From: Phyto melanocephala
Taxonomy: Eukaryota > Arthropoda > Insecta > Diptera > Rhinophoridae
NCBI GenBank assembly: GCA_941918925.1
Contig: OW799237.1
Span: 51,820,997 to 51,884,996, forward strand
Length of the DNA stretch: 64,000 nt
Direction: 5' to 3'
In this document: piece by piece, positions 1 through 9,079 of the stretch
How positions within the stretch are numbered: the first letter of the stretch is position 1
Layout: the number at the start of each line of letters is the position of its first letter
Made by a program: the position numbers and the translations under genes
Notes under the pieces: model-generated
Told to the model about the DNA's origin: nothing
Seen by the model: the letters and a program-made list of their open reading frames with translations, nothing else
Databases searched by the model: none

Positions 1-601
1 CGCAAGGAATGGTAAAAAAAATAACAAAATGGTTGCTCATGAAATCAAGATGGAGAAAATATGCGTTGTATGTGTAAATGGTTACACATTGTTATTATGT
101 ACCTCCTCACTGCTTAGCAGAAGTGGAACCAACAACCGTCCGTAGACAAATTTCGTAGTATGTCACGAAGGTCGCACCATCCAAATCCAGAACGCTATCA
201 TTTATGTATTTGAAAAGATATTGTAAAGATATTGTAATATATTCACAGGCTAAAAGTTTTCTTGTAAAAGGCCTATTTTTATATAATTTATTTACAAACA
301 CACCCAAAAAACAAAAGCTTTAAAAATTAAATAACCCCCGAATACAAAATGAAATATCACCCAAATTATACACGCTATGAAACAAGCCCCGAATTTTAAA
401 AATTTGTTGGGTGTTATTTCATTGGAGATTATTTCATAATTTGAAAACCCCAAATGATAAATGAAATAATTTCCAAAAAAAAAATGAAAAACGGCCCAAA
501 AAAAATTGGGAGTTATTTCATATGAAATAACACCCAAAATGTATGAAAAAAATTTGGAGAATATTTCATTTCTCGTTTGGGCGTTATTTCATTGGGGGGG
601 C
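1..601. other. AT-rich stretch, no gene seen
   Basis: No convincing coding region or named repeat is visible. From about 300 to 595 the motif GAAATAACACCCAAA and its reverse complement recur several times in both orientations, giving a fold-back-rich patch. The short open frames here look like chance products of base composition. Confidence 0.5.
506..537. repeat. Near-perfect 32-bp palindrome
   Basis: The two 16-bp arms (left arm TTGGGAGTTATTTCAT) pair at 15 of 16 positions with no spacer. It is the best match among several scattered inverted copies of the same motif between 300 and 600. It may be the core of a decayed fold-back element; no target duplication was found. Confidence 0.6.
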
Positions 602-870
602 TTTTCGTGGAGCCACTATTAATGCTGACAAATCTGATGTTATGCTCTTTACGTAGAAAAGGAAGGGTAGTGATATCGGACCTTTGATGCTTTTTGGAAG
701 GTAAAATTTCTGAGGGTTATGTTGGATAAGAATTTAACCTAAATTGACCTTGTTGAAAGAAGGATTCAAAAGGTTAAAAGGAATCAACATTAGTGCAAAG
801 GGGTTTGCGGTCAAAAGTAGTAAATGTCGGCTGAAGCTGCAAATTATATATTTATATGCAAAACGATGAC
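602..870 (+). pseudogene. Relic of a LINE reverse transcriptase (thumb region)
   Basis: Across two frames and several stops the plus strand reads like the segment just after the catalytic core of non-LTR reverse transcriptases. NADKSDVMLFT resembles the usual 'NPDKTEIVLFTRK' stretch. VMLDKNLT resembles 'LGVILDKKLTW', and CKGVCGQK resembles the 'CRRMFGKKWG' stretch. The spacing fits R1, LOA or I-type LINEs. There is at least one frameshift and four stops, so this is an old fragment. Its true ends cannot be seen, and no RNase H domain was recognised downstream. The call rests on short motif likeness only. Confidence 0.45.
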
Positions 871-1701
871 GCATGGGATAACTTTTTATGGAACTTGAAG
901 CATCGAAGAATCCTAGGCCTCGTGAATGAAGAGGTTTCTAAAGCTATACTTATTCTACAGCATAAATCTGGATGAGTACGTGTCTGTCTATCAGGTATAT
1001 GTACTTGGTTTGCTGCATCCGTTGAATCACATGTTGAAATGTGCAATGCAAGTGAAGAAAAATTTCATTGCACTTGACGACCAGTTGGTAATATAACGTG
1101 TGAGGCGAATAGAAGTGATCTCCTCTTAAGTGTATTCTAAAGCTCAATAATAATTCTAAAAATGTGATGAGGTGGTTAGAGACATATAGACAATGGGAAT
1201 AAAGAGGGTAACCCACAAAAAGGGGATCTGGCGCAAGATTATGCAGACTGGAACCGGAAAATGCTTTTGGTGATAAACTAGTGTGGCCAAAGATTTTTCA
1301 ATGGGTAAATTGTATAAACCTTCATAAGTGGATGCAAAAACAACTTGAAGCAAGGCACGTTTGGCGCTTGAAGTCATTTTGGCAGGGGTGCAGTAAAGGT
1401 ACTCGAATTAAATCGGACTACAATAAGCTGAATTTGAGTTAGTTACAGGAGTGGCGAATACAAAGGACTATGCAAGAAGAATTTCCGGCGATCATGAGTC
1501 GACAATGCGAAATCGTTTTACGGTATAGTATGGAAAAATCGCCAAATTGGTAGTCTTGAATTACTGCCGAACAAGATGGTCGAAATGTTACCTAAATATT
1601 AGTAGTTTGCTTCAATATTTCCCCTACATATACTCGTATATATAACCGTACCAAAATTTCCGTCCGTCATCGATATTTGAATTCGTCTCGCTAAACAATA
1701 C
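871..1701. other. No recognisable feature
   Basis: About 830 bp without a supportable gene. It may be further decayed LINE sequence, but no motif holds up. The last bases are the site into which the neighbouring Jockey LINE inserted. Confidence 0.4.
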
Positions 1702-1934
1702 AACAATACTTTCATTTTTTTTTTGTTTATTTAATATTTTTATTTAAAATCTATCCATTTAAGGACAATAAGTAAATCGGATAAAATTAACAAAAATCAC
1801 ATGATATGTTGAACTCCAATGTACACAACAAAATACCTATTAGTAAAAGCCAATAGCTATAGTAACATTATGAATCTTTTTAATTATACAAAACGTGTGT
1901 ATTTCAAATTTCTAAATAAATATACATATATACA

Positions 1935-2862
1935 TTTTACTCCTGTATGGCAGGTCAAGTATGTGATGTCTTTTGAGTCTTCTGACTTCCGCAGTAACAT
2001 CAAAAAGTGCTTCAGCTAATGGGTTGATATGATGACTTAGCCTTTCCAGATAGTTTTCTGTATATCTTCTTATTTCGTCTATTACTTTTGGGGTATATAG
2101 ATCGTTGTAAATTGTGTTATCAGATACAAACCATGGGGCATTTACAATCATCCGTAGAGTCTTTGATTGGAATCTTTGTAGTATTTCAACATTGGAATTA
2201 CTGGCTGTTCCCCATAGCTATATCCCATACCAAATTGGTTTTAGCATTGTTTTGTAAATTATCTATTTATTTTCCAAGCTTAGCTGTGATTTTGGTCCTA
2301 GTAACCAATAGAGTCTTTTGGTTTTAACATTTAATTGCTGTTTTTTAGCTCTAATATGTGTCTTCCACGTTAATTTCCTGTCTATGTGTATTCCTAGATA
2401 TTTAAGGCAGTCACTTTGGGGAATTGGACTATTATTTAGCATTACAGCTGGTCAGTTGCCTCGTCGTATCGAAAAGGTAACATGTAAGGACTTTTCAGTG
2501 TTGACCCTAATTCTCCATTTGTTAAGCCATATTTGAATAGCACATAGTTGCCTTTGCAGAAGGTTTGAAGCGTTGGTTGGACAACTATCGGAAGTAAATA
2601 CTGCAGTGTCATCTGCATAAGTTGCAACTAGGACGTTGTCAGTAACAGGCATGTCTGATGTGAATAATGTGTACAAAATTGGTCCAAGTACACTGCCTTG
2701 TGGAACTCCGGCTCTAATTTTACATATTTTAGAATTTACTTTTACGTAAAAGCTTCTGTCAGTTATGTATGATTTTAACAGCAAATAAAAAGGAGTTGGA
2801 AGTATTTTCTTTAATTTGAAACATAAATCATCATGCCATACTTTATCAGATGTTTGTTGCAC
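1935..2862 (-). pseudogene. Jockey ORF2, C-terminal half (RT catalytic core and C terminus)
   Basis: From 2862 down to 2452 an open frame carries the core of a reverse transcriptase. It includes DKVWHDDL, GVPQGSVLGPILY and the catalytic YADDTAVF, where the two Asp bind metal. A frame change near 2445 is followed by a Jockey-type thumb (CLKYLGIHIDRKLTW) with one stop. The tail reads LWGTASNSNVEILQRFQSKT and then RRLKRHHILDL, a combination typical of Jockey C termini. The region just before DKVWHDDL should hold the first catalytic Asp. It is partly missing at the MITE insertion point, so the enzyme was probably inactive before that insertion. Confidence 0.85.
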
Positions 2863-2863
2863 A

Positions 2864-3634
2864 TAGGGTTGCCATCCGTCCTCTTTTCCCCGGACACCGT
2901 CCTCTTTTTTAGGGCATCCGGGGCAGTCCTACTTTTTTTTTAGCAAATGTCCGGGCTTGTCCGGCTTTTTGCACCTTCTCTGAAGTTTTTTTCTTACATT
3001 TAAACTTTAAATCACAGGTCACAGAATGTATAAAAAAAAGATTTAGGTGCTCGTACAATTAGTTTTGAAAAAGTACAATTTTAAAACTTCTCTTTGTACA
3101 AAATTAGTTTTATTATCCTTAATTGTCGCTATTTATTGATGTGGCCTATGTTAACTTGTCTTTTATTATAAAAAATGTGTGTGCTGTGTGTTTTTTATAA
3201 AGTTTGTTTTCCAGATATAGAAGAAAGTCTTCAACAAAAAATATAGTAAGGGTATATAATTTTGATACGGATTGCCTAGAGTTTTACAACTATTTGAAGA
3301 CATGCGATGGTAATATATTGGCTCAAATTGGAAGTGTTGAAAAATATATGTAAAATTTTTAAAAGTGTACATTCCCGATAATGAATGCAATGCATTTTTG
3401 TTGTTTATTTTGGTTTTTTTTATTTTATTTTCAACCATTAAGTCAGAATATGTTCAGCTTGTATTTTTGTAAATAAAGTATTTTCGTAAAAACAAATTTT
3501 GTTTTTGTATTTTAAATAGCGTCGTAAATTTTATCAAATTTAATTTTTTTTAAATGTGTCCTCTTTTTTTGGGCAAATGTCCTACATTTTTTATGCTGGC
3601 GTCCTCTTTTTTTTAAATAGAAATGGCAACCCTA
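2864..3634. mobile_element. Non-autonomous hAT-type MITE
   Basis: This 771-bp insertion sits inside the Jockey reverse transcriptase. It has perfect 12-bp terminal inverted repeats, TAGGGTTGCCAT at 2864 and its complement ending at 3634. The 8-bp target duplication GTTGCACA lies at 2856-2863 and 3635-3642. An 8-bp duplication with such ends is the signature of the hAT superfamily. Subterminal GTCCTCTTTT and CCGG motifs repeat near both ends. No transposase frame is visible, so it would have depended on a helper element. Confidence 0.85.
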
Positions 3635-3642
3635 GTTGCACA

Positions 3643-4600
3643 TCGAGAAATACTCTTTGCTTCCAGTGTATCTCTAATAAAGGCTACGATACGATGGCAT
3701 TGTTCTGGAGTACCGTGTTTTTTCCCAAAGCCAAACTGGTGTTCAGGAACTATCCTTAAGTTATGAAGTACTGGTAATAATCTTTTCAACAATATTTTTT
3801 CAAATATTTTTGCGAATATGACAAGTAAACTTATAGGCCTATACGATGTTATATTATTTTCAGGTTTGTTTGGCTTATGAATCATTATAATTTCAGCACA
3901 CTTCCACTGAGTGAGTTCAGTCTTAAAATTGAGTTATATATATACGTTAGGTAAAAAATGCCTCTTTTTGGCAATGCTTGAACTACTTTTCCATCTATGC
4001 TGTCATATCCTGGAGACTTTTTGCGGTTAAGTCTTTTTATTTCTTCTTTCACTTTACTTGGAGATATATGTTTTATTGGCCAATCCATAGGGCAGGGACA
4101 ATTAAGAAAGTACAATATTTCGTCATCATTATTTATTGTATTAGGTTTAAAAGTATTTTGTAGATGGCTGGCAAAAGCTTCTGCGTTTGTTTTGTCTGTT
4201 TTGCACCATTCATCATTAGCATCTTTTATTGGGATATTCCTTTTTGTTGGTCTTTTTAAATAGTTTGCTGCTTTCCACAAGGAATATTCATGTTTTTTAT
4301 TGTTGTTTGGGTTAAGGTTTTTTAGGAAGTTACCTAGCTGATCATTTTTAAATTTATAAAGAGCATTCTTAAGGTCCTTGGTAGCTTTATTAAACAATTG
4401 TTTGTCATACTCGTTTCTGCTGTTTTGCCATACTCTTCTTAGCCTGCTTTTTAGTCTTAAAAGTTCTCTTATTTCTGATGTAAAAAATATTTGATTATGG
4501 TTTCTTATTGTTGGATTTTTTCGAGTTGAAACAAATCCAGCTTCATGAAAAAGGTAATTAAATCTTTCAACTGCATCATCTACATATATCTTCCGTAGAT
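3643..4600 (-). pseudogene. Jockey ORF2, RT N-terminal part
   Basis: Reading from about 4600 down: the linker after the endonuclease (NEYDKQLFNKATKDLKNAL), then KKSPGYDSIDGK, the usual 'KAPGPDGI' region of Jockey reverse transcriptases. After a frameshift near 3915 come SYRPISLL and EHQFGF, which are RT motifs 1 and 2. The frame then runs into the MITE target site. The frameshift lies where the family has the 'QWKCAEIIMI' stretch, which can be read in a neighbouring frame. It encodes no intact protein. Confidence 0.85.
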
Positions 4601-5345
4601 TTTAACGAAATATTATGATTTGTGTTTGCTTCAATCGAGGTGGTGAATGAATTTAGATTCGTGTCTTTATTGATAATTTTTCGAGTTACTGCATCAAATT
4701 CTAGAAATGTGTTAAAACAAGCTATTAAGGGAGTATGATCAGAGCTAAGCTCATCAATATGTGTAATATGTAATAAATGACTAGAAATTCCAAAGTAAAC
4801 AGCAAGCTCTAAAAGATCAGGCATTTTTCTTTGATCTGATGGCCAATATGTTGGATTTCCTGTAGACAGAACAGAGTAGTTATTGTTTACTATACATTTG
4901 TATAGTTCACTTCCCTTAGGATTAACTAATCTTGACCCCCACCATGGATGTTTTGCATTAAAATCTCCGGCAACAAAAAACCTAGAGCCCAAGCGATTGA
5001 AAAATGTGTGAAATTGTTGACTTTTTACTGAAAATCGGGGTGGAAAATAAATGGCCCAAATTGAAATTGCATTTGAACCACATTTAATTTTAATACAGAC
5101 TGCTTGCAAATATTTTTCTCTTACTTCATCTAAAAGTTCGTATCTGATTGAAGTTTTTATTAAAATTGCCGCTCCACCATGAGCTGGATGATTAGTTGCT
5201 ATTAGCTCATATCAATTTATCTTAAAAAAGGATCTGTTTGTAAAATGTGTCTTCGACACAAGAATTATATCTATGTGATGTAGCTTAAGAAATAATTCAA
5301 CTTCGCGTGTATCGTTAGAAAGCCATAGTATCGTTAGAAGTGCAT
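4601..5345 (-). pseudogene. Jockey ORF2, apurinic-type endonuclease domain
   Basis: The endonuclease nicks target DNA to prime reverse transcription. Visible motifs are AHGGAAILIK, then GDFNAKHPWWGSRL (catalytic Asp/Asn), GNPTYWPSDQRKMPDLLELA, and SSDHTPL with the catalytic His. The longest open part is 5109-4576. Upstream, VELFLKLHHIDIILVSKTHF marks the start of the domain, and a stop lies between the two parts. The order and motifs match Jockey of Drosophila. A frameshift near 4600 separates it from the RT region. Confidence 0.88.
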
Positions 5346-5469
5346 AGTTTCGCAATTAAGACTGTCATCATATTTACAAGCTTGTTGATTTATTCTATTT
5401 GGTCTCGTATAAATTTTTTTAATTTTTCAAATGAACTTGTTGGGTTATAAAATTTTTAATTGATTTTTT

Positions 5470-5600
5470 AATCTCGAGGACTTTATAAATATTTGTTGAT
5501 TTATTTTTTATTATTCAATATTTCGCTACTCCTTTGTGTAGCATCTTCAGGAAAGAAATTGTGTGTTTTTACAAAATTTTATATAATTTTTTTTTTAAAT
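5470..5600 (-). mobile_element. Orphan 3' end of a Penelope-like element
   Basis: The segment around 5515-5560 reads, on the minus strand, like the terminal piece of the Penelope-like element at 53001-56603. The pattern is CTGAAGATGCTACACAAAGG followed by AGTAGCGAAATATTG; the intact element has CTGATGAAGCTACCCAATG, then GTAGCGAAATATCGG. The rest of that element is absent. It interrupts Jockey ORF1, so it arrived later or was copied with it. The sequence differs enough to be a separate subfamily. Exact ends are not resolved. Confidence 0.55.
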
Positions 5601-5791
5601 TTTATAAAATAAAGGTCAGATAAGAGCAATAAGAACTTCTTAGGTTATTTTTTAATACGGCAGAATAAGAAATACCATTATTTTGATTACTATTGTTGTT
5701 ATTGTTATTTACATAAAAATATTCATCGTTATTATTGCAACTATTATTGTTGTTTCTTACTTTGTGTCCTAAATTTTCTATTTCATTTTTT

Positions 5792-6643
5792 ATACCCTTC
5801 ACACAGTGAAAAAGGGTATATATAGGTTTGTCATTCCGTGTGAAATTTCTACAATTTTGATTTCCGACCCCATAAAGTATATATTTTCTGAAAGCTTATG
5901 AATAGGGGAGTCGATTAAGCGCTGTCAGTCTGTCCGTCTGTCCGTCTGACCGTCTGTCCGTGTGTATGTTGAAATCAACTTTTTGAAGCCCCCCGACATC
6001 GCTTAGACTCGGGTGAGGTATTAAAATATCAGAAATATTCGGGAGTAGATCGCTATTGAAAATCAGAAACATCGGTACATAAACAACTGAGATATGAGCA
6101 AAAACCCACGACCACCTCGATTTTTTTTTTCACAAAAGCAACATTACAACAACAACATACATACATACAAACGTGTATACTGGTTAGAGAAAACGTGGCA
6201 TCGAATCCCAGCTGAGCCAAAAAATTTTTTTTTTTAATTTTTTTTTTTAAATTTTTTTTTTATTTTTTTTTTATTTTTTTTTTTTATTTTTTATTTAATA
6301 TATTATTTATATTTTTATTATTATTTTTTTTTTTAATTTTTTTTTTTTTAATTTTTTTTTTTTTTATTTTGTTTTGTATATATTATATACATAATAATTT
6401 TTTAAAAAATTTTTTTTTTTTTTTTTAAATTTTTTTTTTAAATTTTTTTTTTTTTTTGTTTTTTTTAACATTCATACGTGAATTTATAATTTTACAATGG
6501 GACGTTTTTATATATGTATGTTTTTATATGTATGTACGTATTTCATATGGGATGAATGGTGACACAAACCACTGTTATTGCATGAATTCACGTTGTGAAG
6601 GGTATATAAGATTCGGCACGGCCGAATATAGCGCTCTTACTTG
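5792..6643 (+). mobile_element. Mini-me/DINE-like non-autonomous element, copy 1
   Basis: It begins ATACCCTTCACACAGTG, which folds on GGGTATATATAGG just downstream. Next come a conserved core (TTTCCGACCCCATAAAGTAT), a GTCY-type proto-microsatellite, long A/T tracts, and a hairpin ATTCGGCACGGCCGAAT shortly before the end CTTACTTG. A (TA)n run, a short conserved core and a (GTCY)n run are the features published for mini-me of Drosophila. No target duplication is seen: the Jockey ORF1 codons join directly across it. It has no coding capacity. It is nearly the exact reverse complement of copy 7754-8574. Confidence 0.82.
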
Positions 6644-7016
6644 TTATTTCATCGATTGGTGTTGACGGGTGAAGATTTTTTACAACTCTATAAGATCTCT
6701 CTTATTTTATTTGGTACGTATGAAATTTGATTTTTTTATCATTTAGGAATGTAACAAGAATTCTATATGATTGAATGTCTTGAACCATTACTCTGATTTG
6801 GCCATCTCTTAGACTTTTATAAGTAAAAGAGGATGGCGGAATTTTATTAGAGAACAATACTTTCATGAAAAAAAAACAATACTTTCATGTACAAAACTTA
6901 AATTTTTTGTCAGCATTCGCCAGAACACTTTCTGGATTTACTTTCATCACAATAACTATTGTTGTTTATAATCAAAAAAGTAGCTTAGACAATTCAAAAA
7001 GTATACATATGCTTAC

Positions 7017-7141
7017 TTTAATATCACTGCTACATCTTACAACGACATCTTGTCCTGCACTATTTGTTGTTGCCGTCATTTGACCATTTGAAGTAGCCAC
7101 AAGATGTACGTTGATATCAGATCCAACTAAATCGCCTTTAC
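7017..7141 (-). CDS. Elk: Elk potassium channel, CNBH-domain exon (third recognised exon)
   Basis: A 125-bp internal exon reading 7141 to 7017. It completes the split Gly codon of the preceding exon and encodes 41 residues, starting KGDLVGSDINVHL and ending VVVRCSSDIK. This is the part of the cyclic-nucleotide-binding homology domain that follows 'VVAILG' in Drosophila Elk. The acceptor is a pyrimidine-rich tract ending GATATAG; the donor is AAA|GTAAGC. The frame is open and matches the fly protein almost residue for residue (from memory). Elk is a KCNH-family voltage-gated potassium channel in the plasma membrane. The next family exon (ALTYCDLKC...) is not found to the left, so the following intron exceeds 7 kb. 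Inverted mini-me-like elements flank this exon. Confidence 0.93.
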
Positions 7142-7279
7142 CTATATCAAAGAACAAAAATAAACATAATATAAGTATAATATATAAATTTAATTTCACA
7201 TTTCTTATATATCACTAGCATATTACCCGCTACTTCGATAGCGCAGTTCTTAAAATTTGCTAATACTCAAGTTCTTTTT

Positions 7280-8775
7280 ATACCCTTCACCTGTGGTGCA
7301 CAAGGGTATATATAGCTTTGTCATTCCGTTTGTAATTTCTACAATTTTCATTTCCGACCCCATAAAGTATATATTTTCTGAAAGCTTATAAATAGAGAAG
7401 TCGATTAAGCCCTGACCGTCTGCCCGTCTGTCCGTGTGTTGGTTGAAATCAACTTTTAGAAGCAACTATATGTTCCTCAGATCTGTATATGGTATCAATC
7501 TCTTGGAAATATCCAGGAATGAATCGCTATTGAAATTCAGCACAATCGCCCCATAACTTTCTGAGATATGAGCAAAAAACCACAATTACAACAACAACAT
7601 ACATACATAGATACATGTAAAAAACATACCAAACAAAAAAAATTAAAAAAAAAAAAAATATTAAAAATAAGAAAAAAATAATAAAAAAAAACTAAAAAAA
7701 AAAAATTTTAAAAAATTTTTTTAAAAAAATTTAAAAAAATATATAAAAAAAAACAAGTAAGAGCGCTATATTCGGCCGTGCCGAATCTTATATACCCTTC
7801 ACAACGTGTAGTCATGCAATAACAGTGGTTTCTGTCACCATTCATCCCATATGAAATACGTACATACATATAAAAACATACATATATAAAAACGTCCCAT
7901 AGTAAAATTATAAATTCACGTATGAATGTTAAAAAAAACAAAAAAAAAAAAAAATTTAAAAAAAAAAAAAAAAATTTAAAAAAAAAAACATTTTTAAAAA
8001 AAAAATTTTTTTAAAAAATTATTATGTATATAATATATACAAAACAAAAAAAAATAAAAAAAAAATTAAAAAAAAAATAATAATAAAAATATAAATAATA
8101 TATTAAATAAAAAATAAAAAAAAAAAATAAAAAAAAATTTAAAAAAAAATTTTTTTGGCTCAGCTGGGATTCGATGCCACGTTTTCTCTAACCAGTATAC
8201 ACGTTTGTATGTATGTATGTTGTTGTTGTAATGTTGCTTTTGTGAAAAAAAAATCGAGGTGGTCGTGGGTTTTTGCTCATATCTCAGTTGTTTATGTACC
8301 GATGTTTCTGATTTTCAATAGCGATCTACTCCCGAATATTTCTGATATTTTAATACCTCACCCGTGTCCAAGCGATGTCGGGGGGCTTCAAAAAGTTGAT
8401 TTCAACATACACACGGACAGACGGTCAGACGGACAGACTGACAGCGCTTAATCGACTCCCCTATTCATAAGCTTTCAGAAAATATATACTTTATGGGGTC
8501 GGAAATCAAAATTGTAGAAATTTCACACGGAATGACAAACCTATATATACCCTTTTTCACTGTGTGAAGGGTATAATAATAAAATATAAATAATATATTA
8601 AATAAAATAAAATTTTTTTGGCTCAGCTGGGATTCGATGCCACATTTATTCTAACGTGTACGTATGCACGTATTTTATATGGGATGAATGGTGATACAAA
8701 CAATTGTTATTGCATGACTACACGTTGTGAAGGGTATATAAGATTCGGCACGGCCGAATATAGCACTGTTACTTG
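7280..8775 (+). mobile_element. Mini-me-like element, copy 2 (outer, split)
   Basis: The left part (7280-7753) starts ATACCCTTCACCTGTGG and carries the core and GTCY tract. The right part (8575-8775) starts in the A/T tract and has the GGCTCAGCTGGGATTCGATG cassette, the GGCACGGCCGAATATAGC hairpin and the end GTTACTTG. Copies at 26332 and 47296 show the same sequence uninterrupted. The split is therefore due to the minus-strand element 7754-8574, inserted in the A-rich tract without an obvious duplication. It lies in the large Elk intron, 139 bp from the exon. Confidence 0.82.
7754..8574 (-). mobile_element. Mini-me-like element, copy 3 (inner, inverted)
   Basis: On the minus strand it begins at 8574 with ATACCCTTCACACAGTG and ends at 7754 with CTTACTTG. 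It is nearly identical to copy 1 (5792-6643): only a few substitutions outside the A/T runs, and about one 12-nt unit fewer in the GTCY tract. The two copies are in opposite orientation about 1.1 kb apart, with an Elk exon between them. The short open frames inside come from the repeats and are not genes. Confidence 0.84.
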
Positions 8776-9079
8776 TTTAATTAATAAATGTTTTCGAGTA
8801 AAAATTATGAAAATTTGTTTCTATGATTCTTTTTAGTTAGAAAAAAAGTACAGTAAGGATATATCGGGGATATATATTAAATTTACAATATGCAAAAACG
8901 ACTATAAAAATCACGTTTTGTCCTCCACTAGAAACTTCAATGTTAAATTGGATTATAAGTATCTACTTTCAGAATTCTAAGTATACAAAATGTAAAAACT
9001 GAAAATATGCCATAAAAGTAAGAATTAAAAATTCTATTTTCATAAAGTACAATAAAAATTTAAAAAATAAATTTTTTGG
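8776..9079. other. Intron sequence before the satellite
   Basis: About 300 bp of AT-rich Elk intron with no gene. Toward the right end, fragments such as TTTCATAAAGTACAATAAAAA look like badly decayed satellite units, so the array may fade out here rather than stop sharply. Confidence 0.4.

Larger units (their letters stand above)
1716..6852 (-). mobile_element. 5'-truncated Jockey-clade LINE
   Basis: This non-LTR retrotransposon reads right to left, in the same sense as Elk. The left end is a poly(T) run, the poly(A) tail of the minus strand. Both ends are flanked by the 14-bp duplication AACAATACTTTCAT (1702-1715 and 6853-6866), which fixes the limits. In reading order the contents are part of ORF1, then ORF2 with endonuclease, reverse transcriptase and the Jockey-type C terminus. 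There is no RNase H. The 5' end is cut inside ORF1. Three later arrivals interrupt it: a mini-me-like element (5792-6643), a Penelope-type end (about 5470-5600) and a hAT-type MITE (2864-3634). Several frameshifts and stops show it is dead. Confidence 0.9.
5346..6852 (-). pseudogene. Jockey ORF1 remnants, split by two insertions
   Basis: ORF1 encodes the RNA-binding Gag-like protein. Its pieces are read from 6852 to 6644 (motifs SYRILVTFLNDKKIKFHTYQ and RSYRVVKNLHPSTPIDE), then 5791-5602 (NEIENLGHKVRN, an Asn-rich tract, ISYSAVLKNN), then about 5445-5346 (NKLVNMMTVLIAKLC, the usual end of Jockey ORF1). The mini-me-like copy sits exactly between PIDE and NEIE. The Penelope-type end lies between the second and third pieces. 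The N-terminal part is missing because the element is 5'-truncated. Confidence 0.8.

Noticed and set aside
3166..3438. Minus-strand 90-codon frame as a gene
   Set aside because: It lies wholly inside the hAT-type MITE, is of low complexity and has no motif.
6456..8836. Frames such as MFFLTFIREFIIL and MAQLGFDATF as genes
   Set aside because: The same frames recur in every mini-me-like copy and are by-products of A/T tracts and the cassette.
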